From Candidatus Centipeda massiliensis (GTDB lineage: Bacteria; Bacillota; Negativicutes; Selenomonadales; Selenomonadaceae), in the NCBI RefSeq assembly GCF_900290285.1, contig NZ_LT985757.1:106905-170904 (forward strand): a DNA stretch of 64,000 nucleotides, read 5' to 3'. The translations under genes were made by a program, and so were the position numbers. The notes under the pieces are model-generated. The model saw nothing but the letters and a program-made list of their open reading frames with translations, ran no database searches and was not told the origin of the DNA. Of the stretch, positions 1-9,180 are shown one piece after another (positions within the stretch are counted from its first letter, which is position 1; every line of letters begins with the position of its first letter).

Positions 1-668
1 TAATAGTTTGGGCTCTTTGGGATACCTGCGAGCATCGCACATTCATTCAGCGTCAGATCTTTGACATCCTTGCCAAAATACGTGCGTGCCGCAGCCTGAA
101 CACCATACGCTCCCTGCCCAAAATAAATCTGATTCATATAGAGTTCAAGGATTTCTTGCTTTGTATACTGACGTTCGAGCTGGAGCGCAAGAAATACTTC
201 CTGTACTTTGCGCTTGAACGTCCGATCCTGCGTCAGATAGGCGTTCTTCGCAAGCTGCTGGGTGATGGTGGAGCCGCCCTCTGTAACCGTACGTCCCCGA
301 ATATTTGCCCATACAGCGCGTACGATTCCACGTGGATCAATTCCAATGTGCTCGTAAAATCGATTATCCTCAACGGCAATAAAGGCATTTTGGAGGTTTT
401 TCGGAATTTCATTGATGCCGACAGGTCTGCGATTTTCAGCCGCATGAATATTGGCAATCTCGTTTCCATGAATATCATAGATTTGAGATGATGCCGGAGG
501 AACGATATCCTCCGCCAGATTCGGTCTGGTATTCAGGCTTGCTGTTAGGAATCCACACCCCACGCCAATAATCATGACAAACAGGATCAGCCCAATGGCG
601 AGAATTGCTTTTCCAAGAACGGAGCCGCTTTTTGACTTCTTTGTCACTTTCTTTTCGCTTTTCTGCAT
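1..668 (-). CDS. Penicillin-binding protein 1A-like transglycosylase/transpeptidase (N-terminal part, cut by window edge)
   Basis: Bifunctional class A PBPs polymerise lipid II glycan and crosslink peptides at the outer face of the inner membrane. Only the first 222 residues are visible; the gene runs off the left edge. I read it directly on the minus strand: a Lys/Ser-rich cytoplasmic tail, one membrane anchor at about residues 18-43, then the GT51 glycosyltransferase domain with EDNRFYEHIGID (catalytic Glu about residue 100) and GGSTITQQLAKN (about 131-142). The ATG is preceded by AGGAAGG at good spacing. It lies 106 bp downstream of mutS2. The transpeptidase domain is not in view, so a monofunctional transglycosylase cannot be excluded. 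Confidence 0.9.
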   Translation of the reverse strand, partial: MQKSEKKVTKKSKSGSVLGKAILAIGLILFVMIIGVGCGFLTASLNTRPNLAEDIVPPASSQIYDIHGNEIANIHAAENRRPVGINEIPKNLQNAFIAVEDNRFYEHIGIDPRGIVRAVWANIRGRTVTEGGSTITQQLAKNAYLTQDRTFKRKVQEVFLALQLERQYTKQEILELYMNQIYFGQGAYGVQAAARTYFGKDVKDLTLNECAMLAGIPKSPNY

Positions 669-726
669 AGATACCTTCCTGTCTGGATGTTTCTCCACTG
701 CACTCTGCCTACAATCCAATTTCTAT

Positions 727-754
727 ATTTTATCACAAACTCCGAATTTTGTAA
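727..754 (-). promoter_or_regulatory. Possible promoter for the PBP gene
   Basis: Reading the minus strand in the mutS2-PBP gap gives TTACAA, 16 bp, TAAAAT. The -10 is good and the -35 is weak. The 106-bp gap suggests the PBP gene has its own promoter, but read-through from mutS2 is equally possible. Confidence 0.35.
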
Positions 755-774
755 GGATATTTTGTCAAAATTGC

Positions 775-3129
775 TTACTTCAATTCGACAACCGTGGCTC
801 CAGTGCCGCCTTCGGAAATGTCGGCGAACGAAAAGGTCAGAACGGAGCGATGTCGTTTCAGATAGTCCTGCAGACCCTGACGCAGCGCACCCGTCCCTTT
901 TCCATGAATCACGAGAATCTTGGAGAGTCCCGTAAATACGGCATCATCGATAAATTTTCCAAGTGCATCTTCGGCCTCAAGGACGGTCATGCCGCGCACA
1001 TCGATCTGCGGTCTTATTTCTGCCGATTTCTTGGAAATCGAAGTCCCAACATGAACTTTCGTGCTCTTCTTATGTTTTTTTCGTCCCACGAAAGTACAGG
1101 CATTCATCTTGACAATCGTACGCAGTCCACCGACTTGGACAGTCAGCTCATTATCCTGAACGGCAAGTACCGTGCCCTCCTGTGCAAGACTCTTGATGTA
1201 GACAATGTCACTCGCCTGAATATTATTCGGACGAACGGGTTCTCCAACAAGCTCATGTTTTGGGAGTCCCCCTTGAACGTATGCTTCATCCAAACGATTT
1301 CTGGCATCCTGAATCGCCTTGCGGCGTTCCTTCACACCGTGATCGTCAAACTGCTCCTTGAGGGATTTGATGGTCTCCTCTGCACTGCGCCGCGCCTCTC
1401 GGACGATGTTATTTGCCTCCTCACGCGCCTTGTGCAGAAGTTCCTGACGCGATGCAGAGAGTGCTTCACGTTCACTTCGCAGACGTGTCTCGATGGCTGT
1501 TATCTCTGATTCTCTGTTATGAAGTGCACGATTCCTTGCTTCGTAGTCCTTCTTTTCCTGTTCGAGTTCATTGACGATCCGCTCAAAATGTGTATGTTCC
1601 TCGTTGATATAGATTTCGGCGCGCGCGACAATATCTTGCGGCAGACCAAGCTGACGACTGATCGAGAAGGCATTGCTCGCCCCTGGTATGCCAATCAGAA
1701 GCCGATATGTGGGACGCAACGTCTTCAGATCAAACTCAACCGAGGCATTCTCCACGCCCGGCTGTGTGTAGGCATAGGTTTTAAGAGCAGCGTAATGAGT
1801 GGTTGCAACAACAGCTATTTCGCTGTGTAAAAAATGTTCGATGATACTGCGTGCGAGGGCAGCCCCCTCATCCGGATCGGTGCTTGCTCCGACCTCATCC
1901 AGCAGAATGAGATCGCCCTCCTCTGCCTTTTCAATGATGCGGACAATGTTCCGCGTATGCGCCGAAAAGGTGGAGAGACTCTGCTCAATGCTCTGTTCAT
2001 CACCGATGTCTGCATAGATATTGCGATAGACGGGGAGTTCCGAATCCGAAGCAGTCGGCAGAAAACAGCCAATCTGTGACAAAAGCGCCAACAGCCCCAG
2101 CGTCTTCATACTCACCGTCTTGCCGCCCGTATTCGGTCCTGTAACCAAAAGAATGGAAAACGTCTTCCCGAGTTCTATGTCGATTGGAACGACCTTATCC
2201 TTCGGGAGCAGCGGATGTCTCGCTCGCTTCAAGTGAACATATCCATCCCGATTCAGTGTCGGCGGATACGCCTCCATCTCCCGTGCAAGTCCGGCGCGTG
2301 CAAAGATGAGATCGATCGCCGCGAGTATGTCGCAGTTTGCCGCAAGGATGGAGCCATTCAAAGCAATCTCCGCCGAAAGTTTCTGCAGGATCCGCTGGAT
2401 CTCCTGCTCACGTGCAAGCCCCATCTGCCGCACCGTATTATTCAGTTCTACCGTTGCGAGCGGCTCGACAAAAAGGGTTGCGCCGCTGGCGGACTGATCG
2501 TGAATGACACCGGGGAAATAGTTTCGGTACTCCTGCTTGACCGGGATGACATAGCGCTCGTCACGCACAGTGACAATCGCTTCCTGAAAGTATTTCTGAT
2601 TCGCTGCATCATGCAGGATTGCGGACAGTCGATCCTTCACACGCGCCTGTGCCGTATGCAGTTCACGCGTAATCCTGCGCAGTTCAGGACTGGCATCATC
2701 GCGGAAATTCCCATGCTCGTCAATAGTATCCTTCAAATGACGCTCCACCATGCCGAGGATTTCAATGGGCTTTGCCTGCTCCTTAAGCAGGGGGACATCC
2801 AACGTGAGATCGCGGAAGAAATACTTCACATTCCGCATACCGCCCATCGTACTCATGACAGAGCGCAGTTCATCAATTTCGAGGATGGATCCCCTTGCCG
2901 CAGTTTTCAATATATCCCGCAGATCATAGACTCCACCGAACGGCGGTGCCTGCACTTGCAGAATCTGCACCGCCTCCGCCGTCTCCTGATGAAGCCTCGC
3001 GACCTCATCGTAATCTCCGGAAGGCACGACACTGCGGCAGCGTTCTTTGCCCTGCATCGTGGCGGCAAATGCTGCAAGCCAATTTGTGATTTTTTCGTAT
3101 TCCAAAACCTTGAATGACTCAGTGTCCAT
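775..3129 (-). CDS. mutS2: Endonuclease MutS2
   Basis: 784-residue MutS-family ATPase without the mismatch-recognition domain. In Firmicutes MutS2 acts on branched DNA and on collided ribosomes. Visible order: MutS core and lever region (about 1-320), ATPase domain with Walker A GPNTGGKTV at 331-339, Walker B LILLDEVGASTDPDEG, a charged coiled coil (about 510-610), and a C-terminal Smr nuclease domain (about 708-784) with HGKGTGALR. Length is usual for the family. It begins 9 bp after the U32 gene ends, so the two are co-transcribed; AGAGG precedes the ATG. Confidence 0.96.
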   Translation of the reverse strand: MDTESFKVLEYEKITNWLAAFAATMQGKERCRSVVPSGDYDEVARLHQETAEAVQILQVQAPPFGGVYDLRDILKTAARGSILEIDELRSVMSTMGGMRNVKYFFRDLTLDVPLLKEQAKPIEILGMVERHLKDTIDEHGNFRDDASPELRRITRELHTAQARVKDRLSAILHDAANQKYFQEAIVTVRDERYVIPVKQEYRNYFPGVIHDQSASGATLFVEPLATVELNNTVRQMGLAREQEIQRILQKLSAEIALNGSILAANCDILAAIDLIFARAGLAREMEAYPPTLNRDGYVHLKRARHPLLPKDKVVPIDIELGKTFSILLVTGPNTGGKTVSMKTLGLLALLSQIGCFLPTASDSELPVYRNIYADIGDEQSIEQSLSTFSAHTRNIVRIIEKAEEGDLILLDEVGASTDPDEGAALARSIIEHFLHSEIAVVATTHYAALKTYAYTQPGVENASVEFDLKTLRPTYRLLIGIPGASNAFSISRQLGLPQDIVARAEIYINEEHTHFERIVNELEQEKKDYEARNRALHNRESEITAIETRLRSEREALSASRQELLHKAREEANNIVREARRSAEETIKSLKEQFDDHGVKERRKAIQDARNRLDEAYVQGGLPKHELVGEPVRPNNIQASDIVYIKSLAQEGTVLAVQDNELTVQVGGLRTIVKMNACTFVGRKKHKKSTKVHVGTSISKKSAEIRPQIDVRGMTVLEAEDALGKFIDDAVFTGLSKILVIHGKGTGALRQGLQDYLKRHRSVLTFSFADISEGGTGATVVELK

Positions 3130-3138
3130 ACGTACCTC

Positions 3139-5643
3139 TTATAAAATACCGCGGAAATAATGCCCGCGCGTAATATCTTTGCCCTCCTGCAAACGAAGGT
3201 GCTGTTCATCTTCTTCCTTCAACGGTGCTTTCCGATCCATAGCCTTCCGATACATTCGGACAACGCTCTGCAATTCCTTGATCGAAACTCCGCGCCCCTC
3301 GATCCGCAGAGTCGCTATTCCCATCTCCAAAAGCTGATGCACATAGGGCAGCAGCGATAGTTTCTTGCTATTGAGGATGTGCATACGGCAGAACTGATCA
3401 GTCACTACGGGAAAGTCTACATTCTTGCGGTCACGGAGGAAGAATCTCTGCTTGCGACACGGCATGGAGCATTTCCCCGTATCCAGATCCCCCAGAAAAC
3501 TGCCTAGGACACAGTACTCCGAGATCATGAGCGGAAGCTGACCACTGACAAGGACAGTCAGCGGAATGGGGCTTGTCTTTGCGAGGCGTTCCATCTGCTT
3601 GCCGTTGAGCTCCGGTGACAGGGTTGCCTCACCAAATCCACACGCATGCAAAAAATCAAGGGTGGACGGATTATAAGAGATCATCGAATAATCTGCATGA
3701 AGTGTCACGGGCACGCGTTCATGCGCAAGATATGCCGTTCCGATGTGATGGACGTGCAGGGCTGCAGGCAGTTTCTCTCCAAAGCCATCAAACAGACGCA
3801 TCAGCGCCGCCTGCTCATCTCCTCGAACAATGCGCGGCGTGTTATAGTCGATGCGAATACCACAGTCCTCCGCATAGTCCCACGCCGCTGCATAGCCCTT
3901 CGATTGGAGCATTGTTCCTCGAAAGGACTCTCCACCGAACAAAATCCCATCCGCCCCTGCAGCAACAGCCGCCTTCATCGCCTCTATGTCGTCCACAGCA
4001 ACCATGAGTCTTGCCGGTCGCGGAGAAGAAATATCCGGTGTACTGAACGTCGACGTTGCTGTATTTGCCTGCGTAAAGCGTGCGGTGGAGACACGTTTGT
4101 TTTCAAAGCGCTGTGTGCGCAAATCTTCCAGCGCAGCAATGGCGGAGCGTCGCAGATGATTGAGTTCACTGACCGGCACCATCACAGCATCATCCATATC
4201 ACACGAGAGTTCCGCAAGAGAAAATAACGTCGTACCAAGGCGCCCCATCTGCTTTTCAGCGGTTTCAACCGTAAGCGGGTGATTGTTCGCCGAGACGACC
4301 ACATAATCGCTTTCTGCATCCGCTTGATTTCCCTCGTCGTCTTCGACGTGGAGACGCAATCTCTGTCCGAGTCTTGCGTGAAGAACAGCTCGAAGAGGAA
4401 TCCGGTCGCAGGATTCCGCATCATAAGAGTGTCTTGCTGCCTCCATGAGTTTCGCATCATAGACCTTGAAGACACGATCGTGTATGTGTACCTTTCCGTG
4501 AATGGCAAAGGAAACGGTATCTCCGGCAACTGCCTCAAAGCATTCCTGACCGTGTGCGTCGTACAGGCACTCGATCTCCGCACTGACACGACCGCCGACC
4601 TTCACCCAGAAATCCACCTGATCACGGGCGGCAAGTCCTCCGGACAGCTTCACCGTGACCATGTTGGAGGCACGATCATAGGATGTGACACGTCCGATCA
4701 GAAGACCGCGGTTATTCGGGCGACGGTCACTCATCATGTATCTGCCCTGCCGTTTTTCCATATATGCAGTTGTAAAATCACGATTGAATACCTGCGCCAG
4801 ATGGGCACGGTCAGAATCATCAATTGCTGGTCGCTGAGCATCAAGATAATTGTCAATCGCTTTACGGTACGTATGCACAATCGTCGCAACGTATTCCGGC
4901 CTCTTCATGCGTCCTTCAATTTTAAGGGAGTCAATGCCCGCATCAAGCAGCTGAGGGATGAGTTCGATCGCATTCAGATCGCGCGGTGAGAGGAGAAAGT
5001 TGCCCGCCGTCTCACCAAGTACATCATTCCCCTGTGCATCGACCAATGTATAGGGCAGACGGCAGGGCTGTGCACAGCGTCCACGGTTCCCGCTGCGTCC
5101 GCCGATCATGCTGCTCATCAAACATTGACCGGAATAGCAGACACAGAGCGCCCCATGCACGAAACACTCGATCTCTACACGGCTCTTTTGGCAAATATCT
5201 CGAATCTCTGGGATGGAAAGTTCGCGCGCCAACACCACACGTGAAAAACCAAGCTCCGTCAGTGCTTGAACACCAGCAAGATTATGTACTGTCATCTGTG
5301 TACTCGCATGAAGCGGAAGCAGAGGCACAACCTCTTTCGCCAGCCGAACGGCACCGAGATCCTGCAAGAGGACGGCATCCGCTCCCGCATCGTAGAGAAA
5401 CGACAGATATTGTTTTAATTGTGGGAGTTCATCGCGGTCGATAATCGTATTGACGGCGACGTGCACCTGCACATCTTTCAAATGTGCATATCGAATGATC
5501 TCAGCCAGTTCATCCTCATCGAAATTTGAGGCATAGGCACGTGCGCCGAACATCTTACCGGCAAGATATACCGCATTTGCTCCGTTTTCAACAGCGGCGA
5601 GAAACGCTTCCTTCGTCCCCGCAGGAGCGAGTAGTTCCACCAA
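3139..5643 (-). CDS. U32 peptidase family protein (DUF3656 type, RlhA-like)
   Basis: 834-residue protein of the U32 family. The N-terminal TIM-barrel half carries the family cysteine pattern, HGALCVCYSGQC followed by RCAQPCRLPY (about residues 163-200). A middle beta-rich part of the DUF3656 type and a second domain follow, the latter with another cysteine group (GKCSMPCRK). Related E. coli proteins RlhA and TrhP hydroxylate rRNA or tRNA, so RNA modification is more likely than proteolysis; this is family-level inference. It lies between scpB (5 bp) and mutS2 (9 bp) in the same operon. It is longer than RlhA and resembles the long Firmicutes type. Confidence 0.88.
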   Translation of the reverse strand: MVELLAPAGTKEAFLAAVENGANAVYLAGKMFGARAYASNFDEDELAEIIRYAHLKDVQVHVAVNTIIDRDELPQLKQYLSFLYDAGADAVLLQDLGAVRLAKEVVPLLPLHASTQMTVHNLAGVQALTELGFSRVVLARELSIPEIRDICQKSRVEIECFVHGALCVCYSGQCLMSSMIGGRSGNRGRCAQPCRLPYTLVDAQGNDVLGETAGNFLLSPRDLNAIELIPQLLDAGIDSLKIEGRMKRPEYVATIVHTYRKAIDNYLDAQRPAIDDSDRAHLAQVFNRDFTTAYMEKRQGRYMMSDRRPNNRGLLIGRVTSYDRASNMVTVKLSGGLAARDQVDFWVKVGGRVSAEIECLYDAHGQECFEAVAGDTVSFAIHGKVHIHDRVFKVYDAKLMEAARHSYDAESCDRIPLRAVLHARLGQRLRLHVEDDEGNQADAESDYVVVSANNHPLTVETAEKQMGRLGTTLFSLAELSCDMDDAVMVPVSELNHLRRSAIAALEDLRTQRFENKRVSTARFTQANTATSTFSTPDISSPRPARLMVAVDDIEAMKAAVAAGADGILFGGESFRGTMLQSKGYAAAWDYAEDCGIRIDYNTPRIVRGDEQAALMRLFDGFGEKLPAALHVHHIGTAYLAHERVPVTLHADYSMISYNPSTLDFLHACGFGEATLSPELNGKQMERLAKTSPIPLTVLVSGQLPLMISEYCVLGSFLGDLDTGKCSMPCRKQRFFLRDRKNVDFPVVTDQFCRMHILNSKKLSLLPYVHQLLEMGIATLRIEGRGVSIKELQSVVRMYRKAMDRKAPLKEEDEQHLRLQEGKDITRGHYFRGIL

Positions 5644-5648
5644 TGAAT

Positions 5649-6269
5649 TCAGTCCTTTTTATCACGATCATCTGCATTTTCGCATGAAATCTCATCGGCA
5701 GCAGCACGCATTTCTTCAAAAAGGCGAAGCTGGTCATCATTCAGAGAATCCTTTACATCATTCACGTCAGGCAGCGTGGGAAGATCCTCAATTTGCTGTA
5801 GACCAAATGCCCGCAAAAACAGGTCTGTTGTTCCGTAAAGAATTGGACGACCAACGACCTGCTTGCGCCCCATTTCACAGATCAGCTCCAGTTCAAGCAA
5901 GCGTGCAATGGAACGTTCCGCGCGAACACCACGAATGTGCTCCACTTCCTGTTTTGTAATGGGTTGTTTATAGGCAATGATGGCGAGTGTTTCCATCGCC
6001 GAAGCGGAGAGTGTCGGCTGCACTGTCTCCGAGAGTTTCTTCACCCACGGAAAGGCATTCGGATGGGTCACCAGCTGATAGCCGCCTGCGGATCTGCGCA
6101 GAAATATTCCGCTCCCCCGCTCCGACAGGATATGTTCCAGCTGTGTCAGAGCTTCCTGTACTTCCCATTCAGGAGCTTCTATGATTTCGGCGAGTTTGGA
6201 GACGGTGAGCGGGAGACCGGCAGCGAATAAGACGGCTTCCAAAATACTTGCCCTACTGAGAGACTGCAC
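5649..6269 (-). CDS. scpB: Segregation and condensation protein B
   Basis: 206-residue winged-helix kleisin partner that dimerises on ScpA in the SMC-ScpAB condensin. The N-terminal stretch RASILEAVLFAAGLPLTVSK and the central ETLAIIAYKQPITKQEVEHI motif are typical of ScpB. It starts with GTG inside the 3' end of scpA (17-bp overlap), indicating translational coupling. The C-terminus is acidic and short, as usual. smc is seven genes upstream in the same direction, so all condensin subunits lie in one transcription block. Confidence 0.95.
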   Translation of the reverse strand: MQSLSRASILEAVLFAAGLPLTVSKLAEIIEAPEWEVQEALTQLEHILSERGSGIFLRRSAGGYQLVTHPNAFPWVKKLSETVQPTLSASAMETLAIIAYKQPITKQEVEHIRGVRAERSIARLLELELICEMGRKQVVGRPILYGTTDLFLRAFGLQQIEDLPTLPDVNDVKDSLNDDQLRLFEEMRAAADEISCENADDRDKKD

Positions 6270-6984
6270 GGCTTCCCTCCTTCATCGAAATAGAGATTTC
6301 ATGATATAGATGTTCCTGTGTAATATATATCATCTGCATTTTTGCAAGTTCCAAAAGTGCTAAAAATGTCGAGAGAAGTTCCTCACGCGTTCCCGTGGGG
6401 AAAGCGTCGTTCAGCTTGATCCTGCCATTCCTGCGCCGAAGGAGCGCGAGGATATCCGTCATCTTATCCTGCACGCGATATTCCTCTGCCGACACAACGA
6501 CAGCCGGTATGACCGGCTCCTCCCGTATGCGCTGCACATCCGAAAAGATATGCATAAGCGCCTCTGCCGATAGGCCTGTAATCGGGAGCCTGTGGGCGGG
6601 CAGCGGCATCGGTGCCCGCTCCACATACGGACTCTGTGCGTTATTCAGAGAAAAGAGAATGGACGAGACCTCTTTAAAGCGACGGTATTCGAGCAGACGC
6701 TCCACAAGCTCCATCCGCGGATCTTCTTCCTGATCCTCTTCCACGTCACTCTTCGGCAACAGCATACGCGACTTGATCCGCAGAAGGGTTGCCGCCATGA
6801 CGAGGAATTCACTTGCATATTCAATGTCGAATTGATACAACGTATCAACATAGTCTAAATATTGTCGTGTCAGACGTGCTATAGGAATGTCATAGAGATC
6901 TATTTTGTTCTTTTCAATCAGGTGCATGAGCAGATCCATTGGACCTTCAAACGCATCCAATTTCACAAGATAATCTGCTGCCAT
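6253..6984 (-). CDS. scpA: Segregation and condensation protein A (kleisin)
   Basis: 243-residue kleisin bridging the SMC heads in bacterial condensin. The N-terminus shows the family pattern FEGPMDLLMHLIEKNKIDLY and the following helix DIEYASEFLVMAATLLRIKS (about residues 55-75), which contacts the SMC neck. The middle is acidic and variable; the C-terminal winged helix (about 175-240) binds the SMC head. It starts 9 bp after the M50 protease gene ends and overlaps scpB by 17 bp. Confidence 0.95.
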   Translation of the reverse strand: MAADYLVKLDAFEGPMDLLMHLIEKNKIDLYDIPIARLTRQYLDYVDTLYQFDIEYASEFLVMAATLLRIKSRMLLPKSDVEEDQEEDPRMELVERLLEYRRFKEVSSILFSLNNAQSPYVERAPMPLPAHRLPITGLSAEALMHIFSDVQRIREEPVIPAVVVSAEEYRVQDKMTDILALLRRRNGRIKLNDAFPTGTREELLSTFLALLELAKMQMIYITQEHLYHEISISMKEGSRAVSQ

Positions 6985-6993
6985 GAAGTATCC

Positions 6994-7623
6994 TTAGAAC
7001 AGGAGAATGCTGCCGATGATCTTATAGCCTCCATATACCAGCTGAAAGAGCGGCATCAGAACAACGCTGAGCAACGGCGTGGCGATGAATACGATCATGA
7101 TAAGCAAACTGTATCGCTCAATGGATTGGTAGCGATAAGCAAGGTCAGGCGGCAGAAGGTTCCTCAAAATGTGCGATCCGTCCAGCGGAGGAATTGGGAG
7201 CATATTGAAGATTGCAAAGTTGACGTTATAGACGAAGATCATCTGAATGATGCTGTAGGTGATCGGAGAAACATCCAGATGATGTGATCGGATGAAGAGC
7301 ATAACATAAAAAGCAAGAAACCCCAGCAGAAGGTTCATGGCGGGTCCCGCAATGGATACGAGAATATCGTCCCGCTTTGGCTGACGGAAATTGCTCGGGT
7401 TGACCATAACAGGTTTTGCCCATCCGAAACGTACGAGAAAGAGCATAATCAGTCCGATGGGGTCGATATGCGCACGCGGATCAAGCGTCAGTCTGCCCAT
7501 CAAACGCGGCGTAAAATCTCCGAGCGACACAGCGGCACGCGCGTGCGCATACTCGTGAAAGGTCATGGCAATGATGAGTCCCGGGATTCCGAGCAGCATC
7601 TCTTCAAAATTAAATCCGAACAT
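6994..7623 (-). CDS. Site-2-protease-family membrane metalloprotease (M50)
   Basis: 209-residue integral membrane protein with the zinc motif HEYAH (about residues 23-27) in the first membrane helix and the third-ligand motif NMLPIPPLDGSH near 140. About five hydrophobic segments are visible. It is the short YwhC/FtsH-independent type with no PDZ domain, so it differs from RseP. Substrate unknown. The position between a NUDIX gene and scpAB is common in Firmicutes genomes and probably reflects a conserved neighbourhood rather than a shared pathway. Confidence 0.9.
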   Translation of the reverse strand: MFGFNFEEMLLGIPGLIIAMTFHEYAHARAAVSLGDFTPRLMGRLTLDPRAHIDPIGLIMLFLVRFGWAKPVMVNPSNFRQPKRDDILVSIAGPAMNLLLGFLAFYVMLFIRSHHLDVSPITYSIIQMIFVYNVNFAIFNMLPIPPLDGSHILRNLLPPDLAYRYQSIERYSLLIMIVFIATPLLSVVLMPLFQLVYGGYKIIGSILLF

Positions 7624-7639
7624 CTTTATCTCCCGCGCA

Positions 7640-8185
7640 TCAACTTCTCAGACGCTCTTGCGCCATCATGAGCGAAATAATCGTCTTCGAGTCTATAATC
7701 TCCCCCGACTTTACCATTGCCAGCGCATCGGAAAACGGCATTTGAACCACATTGACAAACTCATCCTCATCGGTATGCTGTTTTCCGACCAATAGGTTCC
7801 GGGCAAGGTACAGATGAATATACTCGTTGGAAAAGCCTACCGTCGTTGCAATCGTTGTCAGTTTTTCATATTGTTCCGCCGTATAGCCGGTCTCCTCTGA
7901 CAGCTCACGACGCGCGCAGTGCAGGGGATCCTCACCCTCCACATCAAGTTTTCCCGCAGGCACCTCGAGGGTCACCTGCCCGATGGGATAGCGAAACTGG
8001 CGCACCAGAATTACATTCCCGTTTGGCAGAACGGGCAGCACCGCCGCCGCTCCCGGATGGTGAATCCACTCACGCACCGACTCCTTCCCATTGGGCAGAC
8101 GCACCATATCGCGGCGCACATGGAGCAATGTTCCGTCAAAGATATTCTCACTGCTGCGTTTTACTTCTACAAGATCCTCATACAT
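7640..8185 (-). CDS. NUDIX hydrolase, ADP-ribose pyrophosphatase-like
   Basis: 181 residues with the start chosen at MYEDLVEV, because AGGAGG lies 8 bp upstream; an ATG 27 bp further upstream lacks a ribosome site. It probably hydrolyses ADP-ribose or a related nucleoside diphosphate sugar. The NUDIX box reads GKLDVEGEDPLHCARREL followed by SEETGY; the catalytic REL-EE core is intact, while the first loop is one residue longer than the GX5E consensus. The upstream WIHHPGAAAVLPVLPNG and QFRYP motifs are typical of the NudF group. It lies 35 bp after ftsY. Confidence 0.88.
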   Translation of the reverse strand: MYEDLVEVKRSSENIFDGTLLHVRRDMVRLPNGKESVREWIHHPGAAAVLPVLPNGNVILVRQFRYPIGQVTLEVPAGKLDVEGEDPLHCARRELSEETGYTAEQYEKLTTIATTVGFSNEYIHLYLARNLLVGKQHTDEDEFVNVVQMPFSDALAMVKSGEIIDSKTIISLMMAQERLRS

Positions 8186-8220
8186 CGTGAATCCTCCTAT
8201 CATCAAACACACATATCGCC

Positions 8221-9156
8221 TTATTCCTGAACTTCGTCCTCACGTTTTACAAACAAGGCGCTCACAAAATCCTCTGCACGGAACGGACGCAGATCGTCGA
8301 TGCCCTCTCCTACTCCAATCCATTTAATCGGAATCGAAAGCTGTGACTTAATTCCGATGGTTACGCCGCCCTTTGCTGTTCCGTCCAATTTGGTAAGGAC
8401 AACACCTGTCACAGGTGCTGCCTGTGTAAAGAGTTCTGCCTGACTGATTGCATTCTGCCCTGTACCGGCATCGAGGACGAGCAGGGTCTCATGCGGTGCT
8501 CCCGGAATCTCGCGCCCGATTACGCGGTAGATCTTCTCAAGCTCCTGCATGAGGTTGGACTTTGTCTGAAGCCGCCCCGCCGTATCAACGATGACAATGT
8601 CGATATTGCGCGCCTTTGCCGCCTGCATCGCATCGAAAACAACAGCAGCGGGATCTGACCCCTCACCGTGTTTGATCACCTGTGCATCGGCGCGTTTTCC
8701 CCAGATCTCAAGCTGATCGATGGCAGCAGCACGAAAGGTATCGGCTGCCGCCAAGAGAACCGATTTCCCCTGCCTGCGATAGTAGGCACTCAGCTTCCCG
8801 ATGGTTGTCGTCTTGCCGACGCCGTTCGTACCGACAACAAGCAGTACCGTCGGTCCATTCTCTGCCATCTGAAATGTATTCTCGCCCGCTTCGAGAATGG
8901 ATACAATCTCTTTTTCCAAAAATGGAATCAGATCCTCGGGCGTACGAATCTCCTTTTGCTTGATCCCCTTGCGTACGGCAGCAATCAGCGTCTCTGTCGT
9001 TTTGACGCCGACATCCGCCATCAGCAGAGTCTCCTCCAGATCGTCAATCAGTTCATCGTCAATATCGGCATATCCGATAATAAGTCGTTCAATATTATGG
9101 GTGAAATTTTCCCGCGTTTTTGTCAAGCCCTTTTTGAGCCGATCAAAGAATCCCAC
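8221..9156 (-). CDS. ftsY: Signal recognition particle receptor FtsY
   Basis: 311-residue SRP GTPase that receives SRP-ribosome complexes at the membrane. It has a short N domain with almost no acidic A domain, then the NG domain: G1 GTNGVGKTT at about 109-117, DTFRAAAIDQL, DTAGRLQTKSNLM and TKLDGTAKGG. The short form is typical of Firmicutes. It sits 24 bp after smc, the same smc-ftsY order as in Bacillus, and is presumably co-transcribed. Confidence 0.96.
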   Translation of the reverse strand: MGFFDRLKKGLTKTRENFTHNIERLIIGYADIDDELIDDLEETLLMADVGVKTTETLIAAVRKGIKQKEIRTPEDLIPFLEKEIVSILEAGENTFQMAENGPTVLLVVGTNGVGKTTTIGKLSAYYRRQGKSVLLAAADTFRAAAIDQLEIWGKRADAQVIKHGEGSDPAAVVFDAMQAAKARNIDIVIVDTAGRLQTKSNLMQELEKIYRVIGREIPGAPHETLLVLDAGTGQNAISQAELFTQAAPVTGVVLTKLDGTAKGGVTIGIKSQLSIPIKWIGVGEGIDDLRPFRAEDFVSALFVKREDEVQE

Positions 9157-9180
9157 GATAACTCCTTTCCGCCCAATACA

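Noticed and set aside
574..1509. Long plus-strand open frame opposite mutS2 and the PBP gene
   Set aside because: Antisense to clearly recognised genes; no promoter or ribosome site and no recognisable product.
2215..3117. 300-codon plus-strand open frame
   Set aside because: Antisense shadow of mutS2, composition follows the real gene.
8186..8212. Upstream ATG for the NUDIX gene
   Set aside because: No ribosome site; AGGAGG lies between this ATG and the chosen start.
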